Assembly (NCBI GenBank): GCA_019752555.1
Contig: JAIELY010000025.1
Location: 1 to 64,000 of the forward strand
Direction: 5' to 3'
DNA: 64,000 bases
DNA from: Rhabdochlamydiaceae bacterium
GTDB lineage: Bacteria > Chlamydiota > Chlamydiia > Chlamydiales > Rhabdochlamydiaceae
Part shown: one piece after another, positions 16,483 to 26,689 of the stretch
How the letters are laid out: every line of letters begins with the position of its first letter
How positions within the stretch are numbered: position 1 is the first letter of the stretch
Notes under the pieces: generated by a model
Told to the model about the DNA's origin: nothing
Database searches by the model: none
Seen by the model: the letters and a program-made list of their open reading frames with translations, nothing else
Program-made: the position numbers and the translations under genes

Positions 16483-17871
16483 ATGAGCAGTTCAAGTAGT
16501 TCTTCCCCAGTTTCAAGCTTTGCGTCTCCGACTCCTAGACCCTGGACCCCTATGCTTACAGGGGACAGCTCTAGAACCGGATCTCCGATGTCTCCTTCAG
16601 ACAGTCCTTCTCCGAATGGACGAGCCATTTCATCTCCTCCCTCGGCATCTGATCTCATCTCCAACATCGCTGAAAAGGCTATGGAAAGTTTAAAAACGAA
16701 ACTCTCTTCTGAAGAGATGATTCAATTTACCGCCGCATGCAAGGATCCCAGCGCCCTCAATCAACTGCAGAGCGCCTTAATTCAAGCCCAAGCTTCAGGA
16801 CAAGCGCAATGGGTGAAAGGAGGAAAAGAAGATAGCTTTCCCCGATCCATTCTTGTGACAGGCAACTGCGAGGCTTACCTGATTCACAATCGCAAACAGC
16901 ATTTCATCGCACGGGGCAACTACACTAGGATTTTCCCTGCAGATCATTTATCCACAGGAGAAGAGGTTGTCTACCGAAGTTCAACAGAGCCGATGGAGCT
17001 TGCTAAAAAAGGACACTCGAGAGCCATCAAGCTGCAAGAACATGGCAGCGAGCCTGTCGCTCGGAGCTTATTAGTGAAGACAAAAAAAGATGGCAGCGAG
17101 AGAACCGTTAGTTTAGAGAAAAAATGGGGAGGCGACATTGATGAGCCGATGTCATTCGGGTTTGTCGATACATCCTCTGTCAATGATTATCTGCCATTTG
17201 CCCTTTCAATGACAAAAACCTTAAGCGCCGTCCATGAATTAGGTCTTATCCATGGAGATGTCAAACCGGGAAATTACGTTTTTGAATTCAATATAGAGAC
17301 AAATACATTTGATATTAGAATCTGTGATCTCGCACACTCTGCCAAAATAGGAAAGGTCGATCCAAACAGATTCCTTGGAACGCAAGCCTATTGGTCTCCT
17401 GAATACCATTTAGAATTTGCAAAAGCAAAACAAGCACAAGAGTTTGATCTTGCCAGTGTCACAACAAAAGAACATGATAGCTGGCAACTTGGGGTCTCTT
17501 TATTGATGTACTGCATAGAAGGAGGGGATGAGGATTGCTTTTTAAAGCCATTCATCAGCAACAATCCTCAGCTACAAGCACTCGTGGACATCTGGACAGC
17601 TCCTTTAGACGTAGAGCCTTTCTTAGATCCGTCTGAGCCTGATGAGGAGCTAAGAGCAGAAAAAGCTACTCGAGCTGCTAAAATGGCTCTTCAAGATAGG
17701 ATATCAACGTACATCTCTCAATTACAGCCTGGATGGATTGATGAGCCTGCGCACGATACGTTTGAATATACCCTTTGGAAACTGCTACAGGTGGATCCAA
17801 AAGAGCGATGGACTCCAGAAGTTGCACGCGCTTCTTTTGAACGATTAGCATTCTCTCAACAAAGTTCTTAA
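16483..17871 (+). CDS. Ser/Thr protein kinase with Ser-rich N-terminus (effector candidate)
   Basis: 462 residues. Residues 1-55 are Ser/Pro-rich. The kinase core shows A-I-K with Lys183, the catalytic loop H-G-D-V-K-P-G-N (257-264, in place of HRDLKPEN), the metal-binding D-L-A (282-284, in place of DFG), the activation-segment end G-T-Q-A-Y-W-S-P-E (299-307), and D-S-W-Q-L-G-V (332-338). All key catalytic residues (Lys, Asp, Asn, Asp) are kept, so it is probably active. It does not resemble the chlamydial housekeeping kinases PknD or Pkn1 in domain layout, as far as can be seen. The N-terminus suggests type III secretion into the host; that is inference. Confidence 0.8.
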   Translation: MSSSSSSSPVSSFASPTPRPWTPMLTGDSSRTGSPMSPSDSPSPNGRAISSPPSASDLISNIAEKAMESLKTKLSSEEMIQFTAACKDPSALNQLQSALIQAQASGQAQWVKGGKEDSFPRSILVTGNCEAYLIHNRKQHFIARGNYTRIFPADHLSTGEEVVYRSSTEPMELAKKGHSRAIKLQEHGSEPVARSLLVKTKKDGSERTVSLEKKWGGDIDEPMSFGFVDTSSVNDYLPFALSMTKTLSAVHELGLIHGDVKPGNYVFEFNIETNTFDIRICDLAHSAKIGKVDPNRFLGTQAYWSPEYHLEFAKAKQAQEFDLASVTTKEHDSWQLGVSLLMYCIEGGDEDCFLKPFISNNPQLQALVDIWTAPLDVEPFLDPSEPDEELRAEKATRAAKMALQDRISTYISQLQPGWIDEPAHDTFEYTLWKLLQVDPKERWTPEVARASFERLAFSQQSS

Positions 17872-17916
17872 TGTTTCGGCTGTGTCAAAGCCACGGGGAT
17901 AGGCGATCGTAGAGCA

Positions 17917-20118
17917 CTACGCGTCTGTCCTTGAATATAACGCTCGCATCTCTTCCCAAGCTTTGTCCTGTGGGACAAAGCTTGTCTTACAGGGAGGCAA
18001 GCTATTAATGAAGACTTTTCCATACCCTTTTTTAATGATCCGATTGTCGAGACAGACAATGCAGCCACGGTCATTTTTTGTACGGATTAATCGTCCAAAG
18101 CCTTGCTTGAACTTGATGACTGCCTGCGGAACTGAATAATCATTAAAAGGATTTTTCCCCTCTCTTTCCATCCGTTCCGTACATGCCTGAATTAAAGGTT
18201 CTGTCGGCACTTGAAAAGGGAGCTTGACGATGATCACGCAGCGCAGCGCATCGCCTGGGACATCGACCCCTTCCCAAAAGGAACTCGTGGCAAACAGCAC
18301 GCTTCCTTCTGTTTCTTTAAACTGCTCCAAAAGAATGCGGCGGGAGAGTTGTCCTTGGCGCAAAAGGGGATACTTTTGAGCAAGCGAGGTTAATGAAAGC
18401 TTGTCATAACACTGCTGAAGCATCTCATATGAAGTGAACAGCACGAACGTATTGCCTCTACTTGCCTCAATGGCGCTAGCGATTGCAGAAATGGCCTGAG
18501 CGTTGAATTGGGGATCGGTAGGAGCTGGAAAATCGGTGGGAACCAACAGCAAGGAACGGTTTTCATAGTCGAAGGGGGAATCATAAATTTGTTCGCTTAA
18601 CGTTCCTTTGAGTCCCAAACGCTCTTTAACAAAGGAAAAGCCTCGATTGGTGGTCAGTGTTGCACTGCATAAAGCTGCCGTGCGCATCCGGCTAAAAAAA
18701 TGCTCTTGCAGAAGCGAGGAGACATCGAGGGTGGCTTCGACTAATAGGACATTAGAAGGGTGGATTTCAACCCATCTGACACGCTGCTCTTCTGTTTTTT
18801 CAGAAAAAAATTGGAGCAGCATTTGGGCTTGCTGCTCAAAACGGAGGGCAAGGGCGCGGATCTCAATGGAATGCTGGCTGAGAGCTTCTTGAAACTTCGT
18901 CCCTTTAAAAGTCTCTAATGCAGCATCGAGAGCAAGAAGCGATTGGGTAATTCCTAGTAAATGATCGGCAAGAAGTTTAAAAGCTGTCATCAAAGGATCA
19001 GACCAATACGCATGCGCTGTCATCTCAGGGGTGATCCGCTTTTTCCACTCTCTTCCCAAAGGCACATTTTCTTGCAGCTGTGTTTCGATAAAATGGGTAA
19101 ACAGAGAAAACGCATTTTCAACGAGCGCTGCGCATTCTTTTTTCTGAACAGGGATTGCGACATCTAATTGATGCTGCAGCTCTGGAGATAATGTCGTAAA
19201 TTCTTTGCGAATTAAAAATAAACGGCTCCTCTCTGGGTGTGTTTCAGAAAACACTTTTGCCAGTAAACGGTTCAAATATAGACGATCACTGGATGCTGCA
19301 AAGCTTTCTAAGGCGATCTCTTCGAGATGATGCGCCTCATCAATCACCGCGCGCTCAAATGAGGGGAGGATCGCTTTTTCTTCGCGAAAGTCTGCTTGCC
19401 TGCGCGCATTAATATCTGCCATCAAAAGGTGATGGTTAATCACAAGGATTTGGGCATCTTCTGCCATTTTACGGGCGCGAAAGAAAAAGCACTCTTTGTA
19501 ATGAGGGCAATGCACATGATTGCATGTGTCCGACTCGGCAGCGACCTTCTCCCAGGTTCCTGGCGATAAGGGAAACACAATTTCCGAGCGGGACCCCTCT
19601 TTACTCCGCTCTACCCAGCGCTCAATGGCTTGAACCTCATTGCTCTCTTCTGTAGAAAAAAGAAGCGGTTGCGATTGAAGCTCAGCTAATTTGCGCAAAC
19701 AGAGGTAATTGCCCATCCCCTTAACAAGAACGGCTTTGAGATCGGCGTCCATCACGCGTAAGAGAAAAGGGATATCTTTATGGATGAGCTGTTCTTGCAA
19801 AGCGATCGTATGCGTTGAGATGACCGTCTTTTCCTGATGCTTTAATGCCCAGTACACAGCGGGAACGAGATAAGCTAAGCTCTTTCCAATTCCAGTGCCA
19901 GCTTCAATGAGTGCAGTCTTCTCTTTTGCATAAGCAATCAGAATTTGCTCAGCCATCTCTTTTTGAGAAGAGCGCTCTTCATAGGCGCCAAGAAAACGGC
20001 CGAGGAGCCCCGTTTGAGAAAAAATGAGATCGAGCCATTCGGAAGAGAGATGAGTTGTAGACACGTTTTCCTCGCAATCGTTGATCACGAGTATAGCGCT
20101 CTCTGAACATGTGTTCAA
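17917..20118 (-). CDS. dinG: DinG/YoaA-family ATP-dependent helicase
   Basis: 733 residues, superfamily 2 (XPD-like) 5'-3' DNA helicase. Walker A EAGTGIGKS (72-80), the DEAH box V-I-D-E-A-H-H-L-E-E, and motif V/VI region SSFWEGVDVPGDAL are all present. Cysteines in N-Y-L-C-L-R-K, C-N-H-V-H-C-P and Y-K-E-C-F-F fit the Fe-S cluster domain between motifs Ia and II. The family unwinds R-loops, D-loops and damaged forks. The stop of this gene is 45 bases from the convergent kinase gene; the start lies close behind rpoD, with which it may be cotranscribed. Confidence 0.88.
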   Translation of the reverse strand: MNTCSESAILVINDCEENVSTTHLSSEWLDLIFSQTGLLGRFLGAYEERSSQKEMAEQILIAYAKEKTALIEAGTGIGKSLAYLVPAVYWALKHQEKTVISTHTIALQEQLIHKDIPFLLRVMDADLKAVLVKGMGNYLCLRKLAELQSQPLLFSTEESNEVQAIERWVERSKEGSRSEIVFPLSPGTWEKVAAESDTCNHVHCPHYKECFFFRARKMAEDAQILVINHHLLMADINARRQADFREEKAILPSFERAVIDEAHHLEEIALESFAASSDRLYLNRLLAKVFSETHPERSRLFLIRKEFTTLSPELQHQLDVAIPVQKKECAALVENAFSLFTHFIETQLQENVPLGREWKKRITPEMTAHAYWSDPLMTAFKLLADHLLGITQSLLALDAALETFKGTKFQEALSQHSIEIRALALRFEQQAQMLLQFFSEKTEEQRVRWVEIHPSNVLLVEATLDVSSLLQEHFFSRMRTAALCSATLTTNRGFSFVKERLGLKGTLSEQIYDSPFDYENRSLLLVPTDFPAPTDPQFNAQAISAIASAIEASRGNTFVLFTSYEMLQQCYDKLSLTSLAQKYPLLRQGQLSRRILLEQFKETEGSVLFATSSFWEGVDVPGDALRCVIIVKLPFQVPTEPLIQACTERMEREGKNPFNDYSVPQAVIKFKQGFGRLIRTKNDRGCIVCLDNRIIKKGYGKVFINSLPPCKTSFVPQDKAWEEMRALYSRTDA

Positions 20119-20141
20119 GGAGCGCTTTTAATTTAGGAAAA

Positions 20142-21806
20142 TTATTCGCCTTCTAGCAAATCGAGAAAGGCTTGGAGTTGTTTAGAGCGCGTTGGGTGGC
20201 GCATTTTACGCAACGCCTTAGCTTCGATCTGACGCACACGCTCGCGCGTGACCTTAAAGCGCACGCCCACTTCTTCAAGTGTCTTAGGCTTTCCATCGAG
20301 TAGTCCAAAACGTTCGATGAGAACAGTGCGTTCACGATCTGTTAAGGTAGAGAGAACTTCGCTCATTTTGTCTTTTAAAATCGCATAGCCGGTAGCCTCG
20401 GCAGGGGATTCGATCCCCGTATCTTCGAGGAAATCCCCGAATTGACTCTCGCCGCCATCGCCCACCTCTGCTTGCAGAGAAATGGGGTGCTGGGCAATTT
20501 TATAAATTTCTCTCACACGCTCGGGGGTAAGGCCCAATTCACTTGCGAGCTCTTCTGGCGTTGGCTCTCGCCCTGTCTCCATCATCAGCTTCTTAGCGCC
20601 GCGCAAGACTTTATTAATCGTCTCGATCATATGCACAGGAATACGGATTGTGCGCGCTTGATCTGCAATCGCACGCGTCACCGCTTGACGGATCCACCAG
20701 GTCGCATAAGTTGAAAACTTATAGCCTCGGCGGTATTCAAATTTTTCGACCGCTTTCATCAAGCCCATATTTCCCTCTTGGATCAAATCGAGGAAAGAAA
20801 GGCCGCGGTTTGTGTATTTTTTTGCAATCGAGATCACAAGACGCAAGTTGGATTCGACCATCTCCCGCTTTGCTTCTTGGCTTTTATCCATCCAGCGCTG
20901 GAGCATACGGACATCTTTTTTAAACTCATCAAGAGTGCGTCCCGCAGCAAGCTCGCGCTTGCTCAACTTGCGCTTAACAGCGAGCAGCTTTTGCGCTGCA
21001 AATTTATTTTTTTCAGCTCTTGGAATCAGCTCTTGCATCTCTTTTTCTAGAACTAGAAAACGATCGTAGGAGTTGAGAATAACCTCGCCAAAGTCTTCAA
21101 TGATGTTATGGCGAAAGTGCATCTGGCGCAAATAAGCTTGCGTGCGGATGCGGCATTTTTCGATCTCATCTTGAATTTTGATCTTTTCAACTTTTTTCGT
21201 CTCAGGATTGTAGAGCTCAAGGAGGTATTTTTCTAAAACCTGATCTTCCTGGCGCAACAAGGAGGAGAGCTTAGGGAGCATTTGGATATAGTGATTTTTA
21301 TCCGCCACTTCTTTCTCTGCAATGATCTTATCGAAGCGATCTTTTCCAGTGATGAGATAGTTAGCGATCGAAATTGCCTCTCGATTAGAAAAACGAAAGC
21401 GCATAATGATTTTTTCAATCTGAATCTGAGCTTTCTCAATACGCTTGGAAATTTCAACCTCTTCCTCTCTTGTTAAAAGAGGAACAGATCCCATCTCTTT
21501 TAAGTACATCCGGACAGGGTCGTCGGAAGTTCCCTCAGGGCGCTTAGCAAGGCCCTCAAGTTCTTTGGCTTCCTTTTTGCGCTCCTTTTGCCTTTCGACC
21601 TCAGCTTGATTCAAGACCTGGATATCCATTCCGCTTAAGAAAATCAACACCTGGTCGATCTGCTCTGCAGAATCAAACGTCATCGGCAAGACTTCATTGA
21701 TCTCTTCGTACGTGATATACCCTTGCTCTTTGGCAATTGCCACGAGCTCTTCGACCTTTTGCTGATGCTGCTGACTAAAAATATTATTGAACGAAGCTTT
21801 TGCCAT
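20142..21806 (-). CDS. rpoD: Primary sigma factor RpoD (sigma-66)
   Basis: 554 residues. An N-terminal region 1.1 is followed by region 1.2 ([12 protein letters not shown]), a non-conserved region, region 2 (from E-S-N-L-R-L-V through [12 protein letters not shown]), region 3 ([12 protein letters not shown]) and region 4 with the helix-turn-helix [15 protein letters not shown]. It directs RNA polymerase to housekeeping promoters. AAGG lies four bases before the ATG. It is divergent from the CoiA-like gene and close to S20, the same order as in Chlamydia (from memory of CT615-CT617). Confidence 0.97.
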   Translation of the reverse strand: MAKASFNNIFSQQHQQKVEELVAIAKEQGYITYEEINEVLPMTFDSAEQIDQVLIFLSGMDIQVLNQAEVERQKERKKEAKELEGLAKRPEGTSDDPVRMYLKEMGSVPLLTREEEVEISKRIEKAQIQIEKIIMRFRFSNREAISIANYLITGKDRFDKIIAEKEVADKNHYIQMLPKLSSLLRQEDQVLEKYLLELYNPETKKVEKIKIQDEIEKCRIRTQAYLRQMHFRHNIIEDFGEVILNSYDRFLVLEKEMQELIPRAEKNKFAAQKLLAVKRKLSKRELAAGRTLDEFKKDVRMLQRWMDKSQEAKREMVESNLRLVISIAKKYTNRGLSFLDLIQEGNMGLMKAVEKFEYRRGYKFSTYATWWIRQAVTRAIADQARTIRIPVHMIETINKVLRGAKKLMMETGREPTPEELASELGLTPERVREIYKIAQHPISLQAEVGDGGESQFGDFLEDTGIESPAEATGYAILKDKMSEVLSTLTDRERTVLIERFGLLDGKPKTLEEVGVRFKVTRERVRQIEAKALRKMRHPTRSKQLQAFLDLLEGE

Positions 21807-21999
21807 GTTACCTTAAGATTCCATCAAATCAGACAGATTGTGTGGGGAAAATATCTTATTGTCAAGAGCCAGTTGCATTTGGACGACAGGTTTTTCCCCT
21901 GGAGACAGTTATAGGAGATTACTATTTATTTTGAAATCCTTTCCTTTTCTAAGTAAAATCAGAAGACCACAAAAAAAAGTCATAGTCTTTTGAGGAAAA

Positions 22000-22839
22000 A
22001 TGCAATTTTTTGCCTGGGACAAGGCGCAGCATCCGGTTTCTGCAAGGCATGCGCTCAAACAAAAAAACTATCTCTGCCCTGAGTGCGCCCTCCCCGTCCG
22101 CGTCCGCAGCGGTCCCCACCGCCAGCCCCATTTTTTTCATCTTGAGCGCAGATCCATCTGCCGGCAGAACCAAAAAAGCCAAGAGCATCTGCAAACCCAA
22201 TGTTACCTAATGACCCTTTTACCAGAAGGGCAGTGCTGCATGGAAAGACCTTTTCCTTCTGTTCAAAGAATCGCAGACATCACTTGGGAAAGCGAGAGGA
22301 TCGTTTTTGAAGTGCAATGCTCTCCTCTTTCACTTCAAGAGGCAGAGCAGCGGTGCGCAGACTATAGAGCAGCAGGGTTTGAAATTGTCTGGATCCTCCA
22401 TGAAAAAACGTTTAATCGCAAAAGAATGAGCGCTGCAGAAAGCTGGCTGAGAAAAAACCCTTGCTACTTCACGAACATTTCAAAGGAGGGAAAAGGCAGA
22501 ATCTACGACCAATACGACATTGACAGAGGAGCCATCCGCTCATTTAAAGGCCCGCCTCTTGAGGTCAACCTCTCTTTGCCCAAACGAAAACTCCCTCTTG
22601 CTAGAAGCTCTCTTCCTAAAGAGCTTCAACACCGAATCTTTCATTGGCCCCTTTTTTTTCAAGGAGATCTACTCGATAGATGGCTCAATGAGCCTAACAC
22701 AAAAGAATCTACCCTGCATCTATTGCAGATCGAGCAGCGCTATCAAAGCCCTAAAAAAGCAAAGCTCTCTTTTCTTTTTTCGTTTAGACGCAAATACTCT
22801 CTTCTTTTAAAAGCGCTTCTTAAAAAATTAGCTGCGTGA
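22000..22839 (+). CDS. CoiA-like competence/nuclease-fold protein
   Basis: 279 residues, AGGA just before the ATG. The N-terminus has a C-P-E-C knuckle (26-29) and H-F-F-H (44-47), as in CoiA-type proteins. The core shows a restriction-endonuclease-like pattern: Asp93 in I-A-D-I, then E-V-Q at 104-106, and R-C-A-D-Y-R-A-A-G. CoiA is needed for DNA transformation in Firmicutes; in Chlamydiae the homologue may process incoming or recombining DNA. Its last 12 bases overlap the convergent DUF3592-like gene. Location between rpoD and rpsT agrees with the chlamydial core arrangement. Confidence 0.8.
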   Translation: MQFFAWDKAQHPVSARHALKQKNYLCPECALPVRVRSGPHRQPHFFHLERRSICRQNQKSQEHLQTQCYLMTLLPEGQCCMERPFPSVQRIADITWESERIVFEVQCSPLSLQEAEQRCADYRAAGFEIVWILHEKTFNRKRMSAAESWLRKNPCYFTNISKEGKGRIYDQYDIDRGAIRSFKGPPLEVNLSLPKRKLPLARSSLPKELQHRIFHWPLFFQGDLLDRWLNEPNTKESTLHLLQIEQRYQSPKKAKLSFLFSFRRKYSLLLKALLKKLAA

Positions 22840-23280
22840 GAGAAGCCATCGCCTCAAAAACAAAAAATAGACAACCACTCCAAGAGTTAAAACAGCATGC
22901 ACAATTTTCTTTGAGGGAAAATGGCGCTGTAGCGAAGAGATTTCAGGATGAGAGGGTTGGATCCATGCCTGCCAGGTTAAGGCTTCCCATTTTTTCAAAT
23001 CGGAGGCTGCCGCATACGGGTTGAGATAGAGGGGCGCATCAAAAAGCGTGCTTCCGCTATAATTCTTTTTTTTAAACTCGTATGTATAGAGCGCTTCAAC
23101 CGCAAAAGAAGACGAAGAGATCTCGACAACCTTCCATTGTGTCACTTGAGCTGGAACAGGGGTTGATAGCTTCCAATAATTGCTCAAGGCAAAAAGGGCA
23201 GCTCCCACTATCCATAGAGAGATAGCTCCCACAACACACCCTAAAATCACCCAAAATTTGGAAATTAAAAACTTTAACAC
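22828..23280 (-). CDS. Small membrane protein, DUF3592-like
   Basis: 150 residues with two membrane helices (about 10-32 and 125-143) that flank a soluble part of roughly 90 residues. The layout and the segment A-L-Y-T-Y-E-F-K-K-K-N-Y-S-G fit DUF3592 (V-x-Y-x-Y-x-V-x-G-x-x-Y-x-G), a family of unknown function. Divergent from rpsT and convergent with the CoiA-like gene, with a 12-base 3' overlap. Confidence 0.65.
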   Translation of the reverse strand: MLKFLISKFWVILGCVVGAISLWIVGAALFALSNYWKLSTPVPAQVTQWKVVEISSSSFAVEALYTYEFKKKNYSGSTLFDAPLYLNPYAAASDLKKWEALTWQAWIQPSHPEISSLQRHFPSKKIVHAVLTLGVVVYFLFLRRWLLSRS

Positions 23281-23301
23281 GCAAAAGGTCTCTTTTCGAT
23301 T

Positions 23302-23331
23302 TTGACGAATTATCCTCTCATCGGGTATATT
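23302..23331 (+). promoter_or_regulatory. rpsT promoter
   Basis: TTGACG (23302-23307) and TATATT (23326-23331), 18 bases apart. The ATG follows 42 bases later with AAGGAAGAG upstream of it. Confidence 0.75.
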
Positions 23332-23372
23332 ATGCGCTAAGAAACTTCAATTCTCAAGGAAGAGTTTATCCT

Positions 23373-23669
23373 ATGGCAGATCCAAAAAAAGCAGAAGTCA
23401 AGAAAGTCAAACAGCCGACAGCATTAAAAAGAGACCTGCAAAGCCAGCGTCTTAACCTCCGCAACCGCGCTTATAAAGCAAAAGTCAACACCGCGATGCG
23501 CACTCTCAAGGAATCGATTGAGAAAAAAGATCAGACCGCTGCAAAAGCGAATCTCGATGCAATGTACAGCCTAATGGACAAGGGCGTTAAAACCGGCATC
23601 TACAAAGCTAACAAAGCGGGCCGTGTTAAGTCCCGTCTCACTAAGCTTGTCACTTCTGGCAAAGCGTAA
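23373..23669 (+). CDS. rpsT: 30S ribosomal protein S20
   Basis: 98 residues, very basic, all-helical. Typical S20 features: S-A-x-K-R... replaced here by T-A-L-K-R-D-L-Q-S-Q-R-L-N-L-R-N-R-A-Y-K-A near the start, and N-K-A-G-R-V-K-S-R-L-T-K-L near the end. It binds the 5' domain of 16S rRNA. The N-terminus is about 10 residues longer than in E. coli, with a Lys-rich lead. Single-gene unit with its own promoter and terminator. Confidence 0.93.
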   Translation: MADPKKAEVKKVKQPTALKRDLQSQRLNLRNRAYKAKVNTAMRTLKESIEKKDQTAAKANLDAMYSLMDKGVKTGIYKANKAGRVKSRLTKLVTSGKA

Positions 23670-23688
23670 GTCTTAAGTTATGATGTAG

Positions 23689-23720
23689 TAGGAGGGAGAA
23701 CATCCCTCCTATTTTCTTTC
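23689..23720 (+). terminator. rpsT terminator
   Basis: TAGGAGGGA (23689-23697) and TCCCTCCTA (23703-23711) form a perfect 9-bp stem with a 5-base loop, followed by TTTTCTTTCTTT. Confidence 0.92.
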
Positions 23721-23721
23721 T

Positions 23722-26511
23722 TTATTCTTCAGATAGATGTGAAATGACCGAATAGTAGGGACTGCTAAAAATCGTTCTTGCTGCTTTGTGCAATAGATCC
23801 GGTGTTAAATCCGCGCCCCAATTCTCCAAACTACGAAGGACATCTAAAGGGATATTTTTCGTTTGAGAGGTGAGAAGAACAGAGGTCCAATACTCATTGT
23901 ACCGCCCTTCTTGCTGATTTCTTTGCTGGAGCAAACTTTTAAGCGTCTCCACTTCTTGCAACGAGGGAGCAGAGTCTTTAAACCGCTCAAGCTCATCGAA
24001 GATTGCTGCGATCATCTCCTGTTGATCCTTTGCCTGGCAGGTAAAATCAATCCTAAGGGTTGAATTGCCAAGATGGGGGTAAAATAAAGAGTCGGTGTCG
24101 ACATACACTCCATAGGTCTTCCCGAGTTCGCTGCGCAACCTTTCCCAAAGACGCTGAGACAAGATCTTCACAACCCCTTGAACAACCGAGCTATTTCCAA
24201 ATTGCTGAATGACCTGTTCATAATCAAACGGAATTGTAATGACATGGTTCCCATAGGGTTTATTTCCTGCTTTAAATTCTTTATAAATGATCTGCTGCGG
24301 GAAGAGCTCTTTCAATTCAACAACGGGAAAAGGCTCTTCTCTTTGGTTGGGAAGCGATGCGAGGTATGTCATTGCGAATTCTTCCACCTCTTGTTCGTCA
24401 AAATCCCCTGCCAGAACAAATGTGAACTCATCAGGACGGGAAAAGCAATACTCAAAAACAAACCGCGCTTGAGATTCATCGACCTGATTGAGATCGAGGG
24501 GATCAAAAAAGAAATGGTTTTGAGTGTTTACTCCCATCACATAGGTCATGAACTGAAACTCGGGATCTTTGCTAACCTCTTTCCATTGTTCTTTAACTCG
24601 AGCGAGCAAATGCTGCCATTTGTTTATATTGAAACTCGGAATGGAATAAAAGGCATGCAACACTTGAAAGGCATCTTCCAAGCTCTTAGAATCAGCGCGC
24701 AGTTGAAAATAACGGGAGTTTTCATTGAGATCCGCGTCCCAACTTATCCCTCTTTCAGAAAGCACCTCCGATAAATCTGCATAGGAGAGTCCCCCAAGGC
24801 CTGAGATTAGACCATACTCAACAGCAAGCTGAGCCGAGTGGCACCACTCTTCTGGCAGCGAAAGAATCCCTCCATAAGCTTGTCCAATTAAGTGGACGCC
24901 CCCCTTTTCCCCTTCATTCTTTTTGATAACAAGACGCACTCCATTGCTAAGCGTCCATACAGAGGCTTGGATATCACGATAATCCTGACGCGAGACAATT
25001 TCTCCTCGAGGGTAATTAGGCTCAACGGCAAAGAGCAACTCTCCCTTCTCTTCAATTCCCTCATCAGTCGTGCACTCTTCATGAAAGAGATCAAACAACT
25101 CTTCTTCATTGATCTCGTTTTTTACATGAGAAGAAGAGGTGCATAAAAAAATCTTCCAAGGTTCGCATAAAGGAGAAAGAGGCAGATACTGATTGATTTG
25201 TTCAATGTTTGTCTCGCGCGTCATCTGGAGAAACTTCTCAAAGATCGTCGGCCGCAGCGCGAGCATCCGATTCTCCACAAAGTGATCGACGCAGTCAGAG
25301 GCATAGATCTCATGTTCGACTTCATCTGTATGTATTAAAGCCCTTGCGAATTCATTTTCCAGTTGGTGGCTGACCTTTTCCCATTCTGAGGGATAAAATC
25401 CATGCTGGATCACCTTTTGAATTTCATAGTGAAGTGTCGAGAGCCCCTCTTCAAAAGACTCTTCGAATAAAGTGGCAGATGTTAAAAAAAGCTGCTTATC
25501 TCCATACCAAGAAAATTCATCGACATAGGTATTTAAAAAGACAATTTCCTCTTCGCCCACTTGATTGAGCCTCTCTTGAAGCAATCGGCAGCACGCATGA
25601 GAATAAAACCCGGGCTTGTAGGGATCCTCAAAAAGATCTTGCCCATTATATCCATCCTGAATAGTGAACAAATCTAGCGTGGTATCTCCAAGTTCTGGAT
25701 CATAGTGAATCTGTGCTAGAGGACCCGCTAAATAGCTCACAGCAGATTCTCTTTCTTCGGGCTTAGGTGTTTGAGACTGCCAATTTCCAAATCCGAGCTT
25801 AATGACGGCCTCCAATGCTGCAGCATCAAAATCCCCCACGGCAATGACAGCCATCCTCTCAGGGCGATACCACTTGCGATAAAACGCGCGCAGAGTCTCA
25901 GGCGAGACTTTTTGCACCACTTCTTGCGATCCACCAGGAGAGTGGCTCGCATACAAAGAACCTGGCAGTAGCGTTTGCGTTAGATTGCGCTCATAGCGAA
26001 AATCAGGGGAAGAAAATTGCTGATACAATTCATCAAGCACCACTTCACGCTCCTTTTCGATGACACGATCGGAAAGCTCCGCTCCGCAGGCAAAATCGCG
26101 CAAAATAAGCAAAGCGGTTTCTAAAGAGCCCTTTCTTCCAACGGGAATATCCAAACAATAAACGGTGCTGTCAAACGAGGTATACGCATTCGTATCTACG
26201 CCGCTCCACGCACCTATCGATTCGAGAAACTTTTCCACCTCTCCATCTTGGAAATGCTCCGAGCCCCGAAATACCAAATGCTCGACAAAATGCGCAATCC
26301 CAAGCTCATGAGACAGCTCTTGATTCGATCCTACGCGCACAACAAGGCGCAGCGAAGCTTTTCCAGGAGGATAATCGTTTTCACGGATGTAGTACTCCAT
26401 CCCGTTATCTAAGGTTCCGCGAAGAATCGACTCATCTTCACGAATCGCAAGCTCACTCGCATAAGTACCGATGGTCTGCAGAAATAAAGCAAGATAGAGA
26501 AATGTGCGCAT
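23722..26511 (-). CDS. M16-family (insulinase/pitrilysin) zinc metallopeptidase, exported
   Basis: 929 residues, pitrilysin-like full-length form with active and inactive halves. The N-terminal about 20 residues look like a signal peptide. The inverted zinc motif H-F-V-E-H is at 74-78 and the third ligand Glu lies in E-K-E-R-E-V-V-L-D-E-L near 150. The C-terminal half keeps the R/Y substrate-binding segment S-E-L-G-K-T-Y-G-V-Y. It degrades peptides, probably in the periplasm. C. trachomatis has an insulinase-family gene (ptr), but the neighbourhood differs. Downstream it meets the rpsT terminator. Confidence 0.9.
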   Translation of the reverse strand: MRTFLYLALFLQTIGTYASELAIREDESILRGTLDNGMEYYIRENDYPPGKASLRLVVRVGSNQELSHELGIAHFVEHLVFRGSEHFQDGEVEKFLESIGAWSGVDTNAYTSFDSTVYCLDIPVGRKGSLETALLILRDFACGAELSDRVIEKEREVVLDELYQQFSSPDFRYERNLTQTLLPGSLYASHSPGGSQEVVQKVSPETLRAFYRKWYRPERMAVIAVGDFDAAALEAVIKLGFGNWQSQTPKPEERESAVSYLAGPLAQIHYDPELGDTTLDLFTIQDGYNGQDLFEDPYKPGFYSHACCRLLQERLNQVGEEEIVFLNTYVDEFSWYGDKQLFLTSATLFEESFEEGLSTLHYEIQKVIQHGFYPSEWEKVSHQLENEFARALIHTDEVEHEIYASDCVDHFVENRMLALRPTIFEKFLQMTRETNIEQINQYLPLSPLCEPWKIFLCTSSSHVKNEINEEELFDLFHEECTTDEGIEEKGELLFAVEPNYPRGEIVSRQDYRDIQASVWTLSNGVRLVIKKNEGEKGGVHLIGQAYGGILSLPEEWCHSAQLAVEYGLISGLGGLSYADLSEVLSERGISWDADLNENSRYFQLRADSKSLEDAFQVLHAFYSIPSFNINKWQHLLARVKEQWKEVSKDPEFQFMTYVMGVNTQNHFFFDPLDLNQVDESQARFVFEYCFSRPDEFTFVLAGDFDEQEVEEFAMTYLASLPNQREEPFPVVELKELFPQQIIYKEFKAGNKPYGNHVITIPFDYEQVIQQFGNSSVVQGVVKILSQRLWERLRSELGKTYGVYVDTDSLFYPHLGNSTLRIDFTCQAKDQQEMIAAIFDELERFKDSAPSLQEVETLKSLLQQRNQQEGRYNEYWTSVLLTSQTKNIPLDVLRSLENWGADLTPDLLHKAARTIFSSPYYSVISHLSEE

Positions 26512-26642
26512 ACGCTTTCAAGCTCCGTGTTAAAAAAAAATAAAGTGTAGGCTTAGCACTTGTTTTACGACAACTTCCAAAATGACGCTTCCAAGGAGAA
26601 GAAATTTCGGGGAAGCACCACTCATTCGACGCCCCTAAAACA

Positions 26643-26665
26643 ATAAAAATTATCGCAATTTTTAT
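26643..26665. repeat. AT-rich inverted repeat in divergent promoter region
   Basis: ATAAAAATT (26643-26651) and AATTTTTAT (26657-26665), a perfect 9-bp inverted repeat with a 5-base centre, 25 bases upstream of a -35 box. Because the flanking genes diverge it is not a terminator; it may be a regulator site or simple AT-rich chance. Confidence 0.45.
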
Positions 26666-26689
26666 AGGATTTTATTTAAGAAATTTAAA

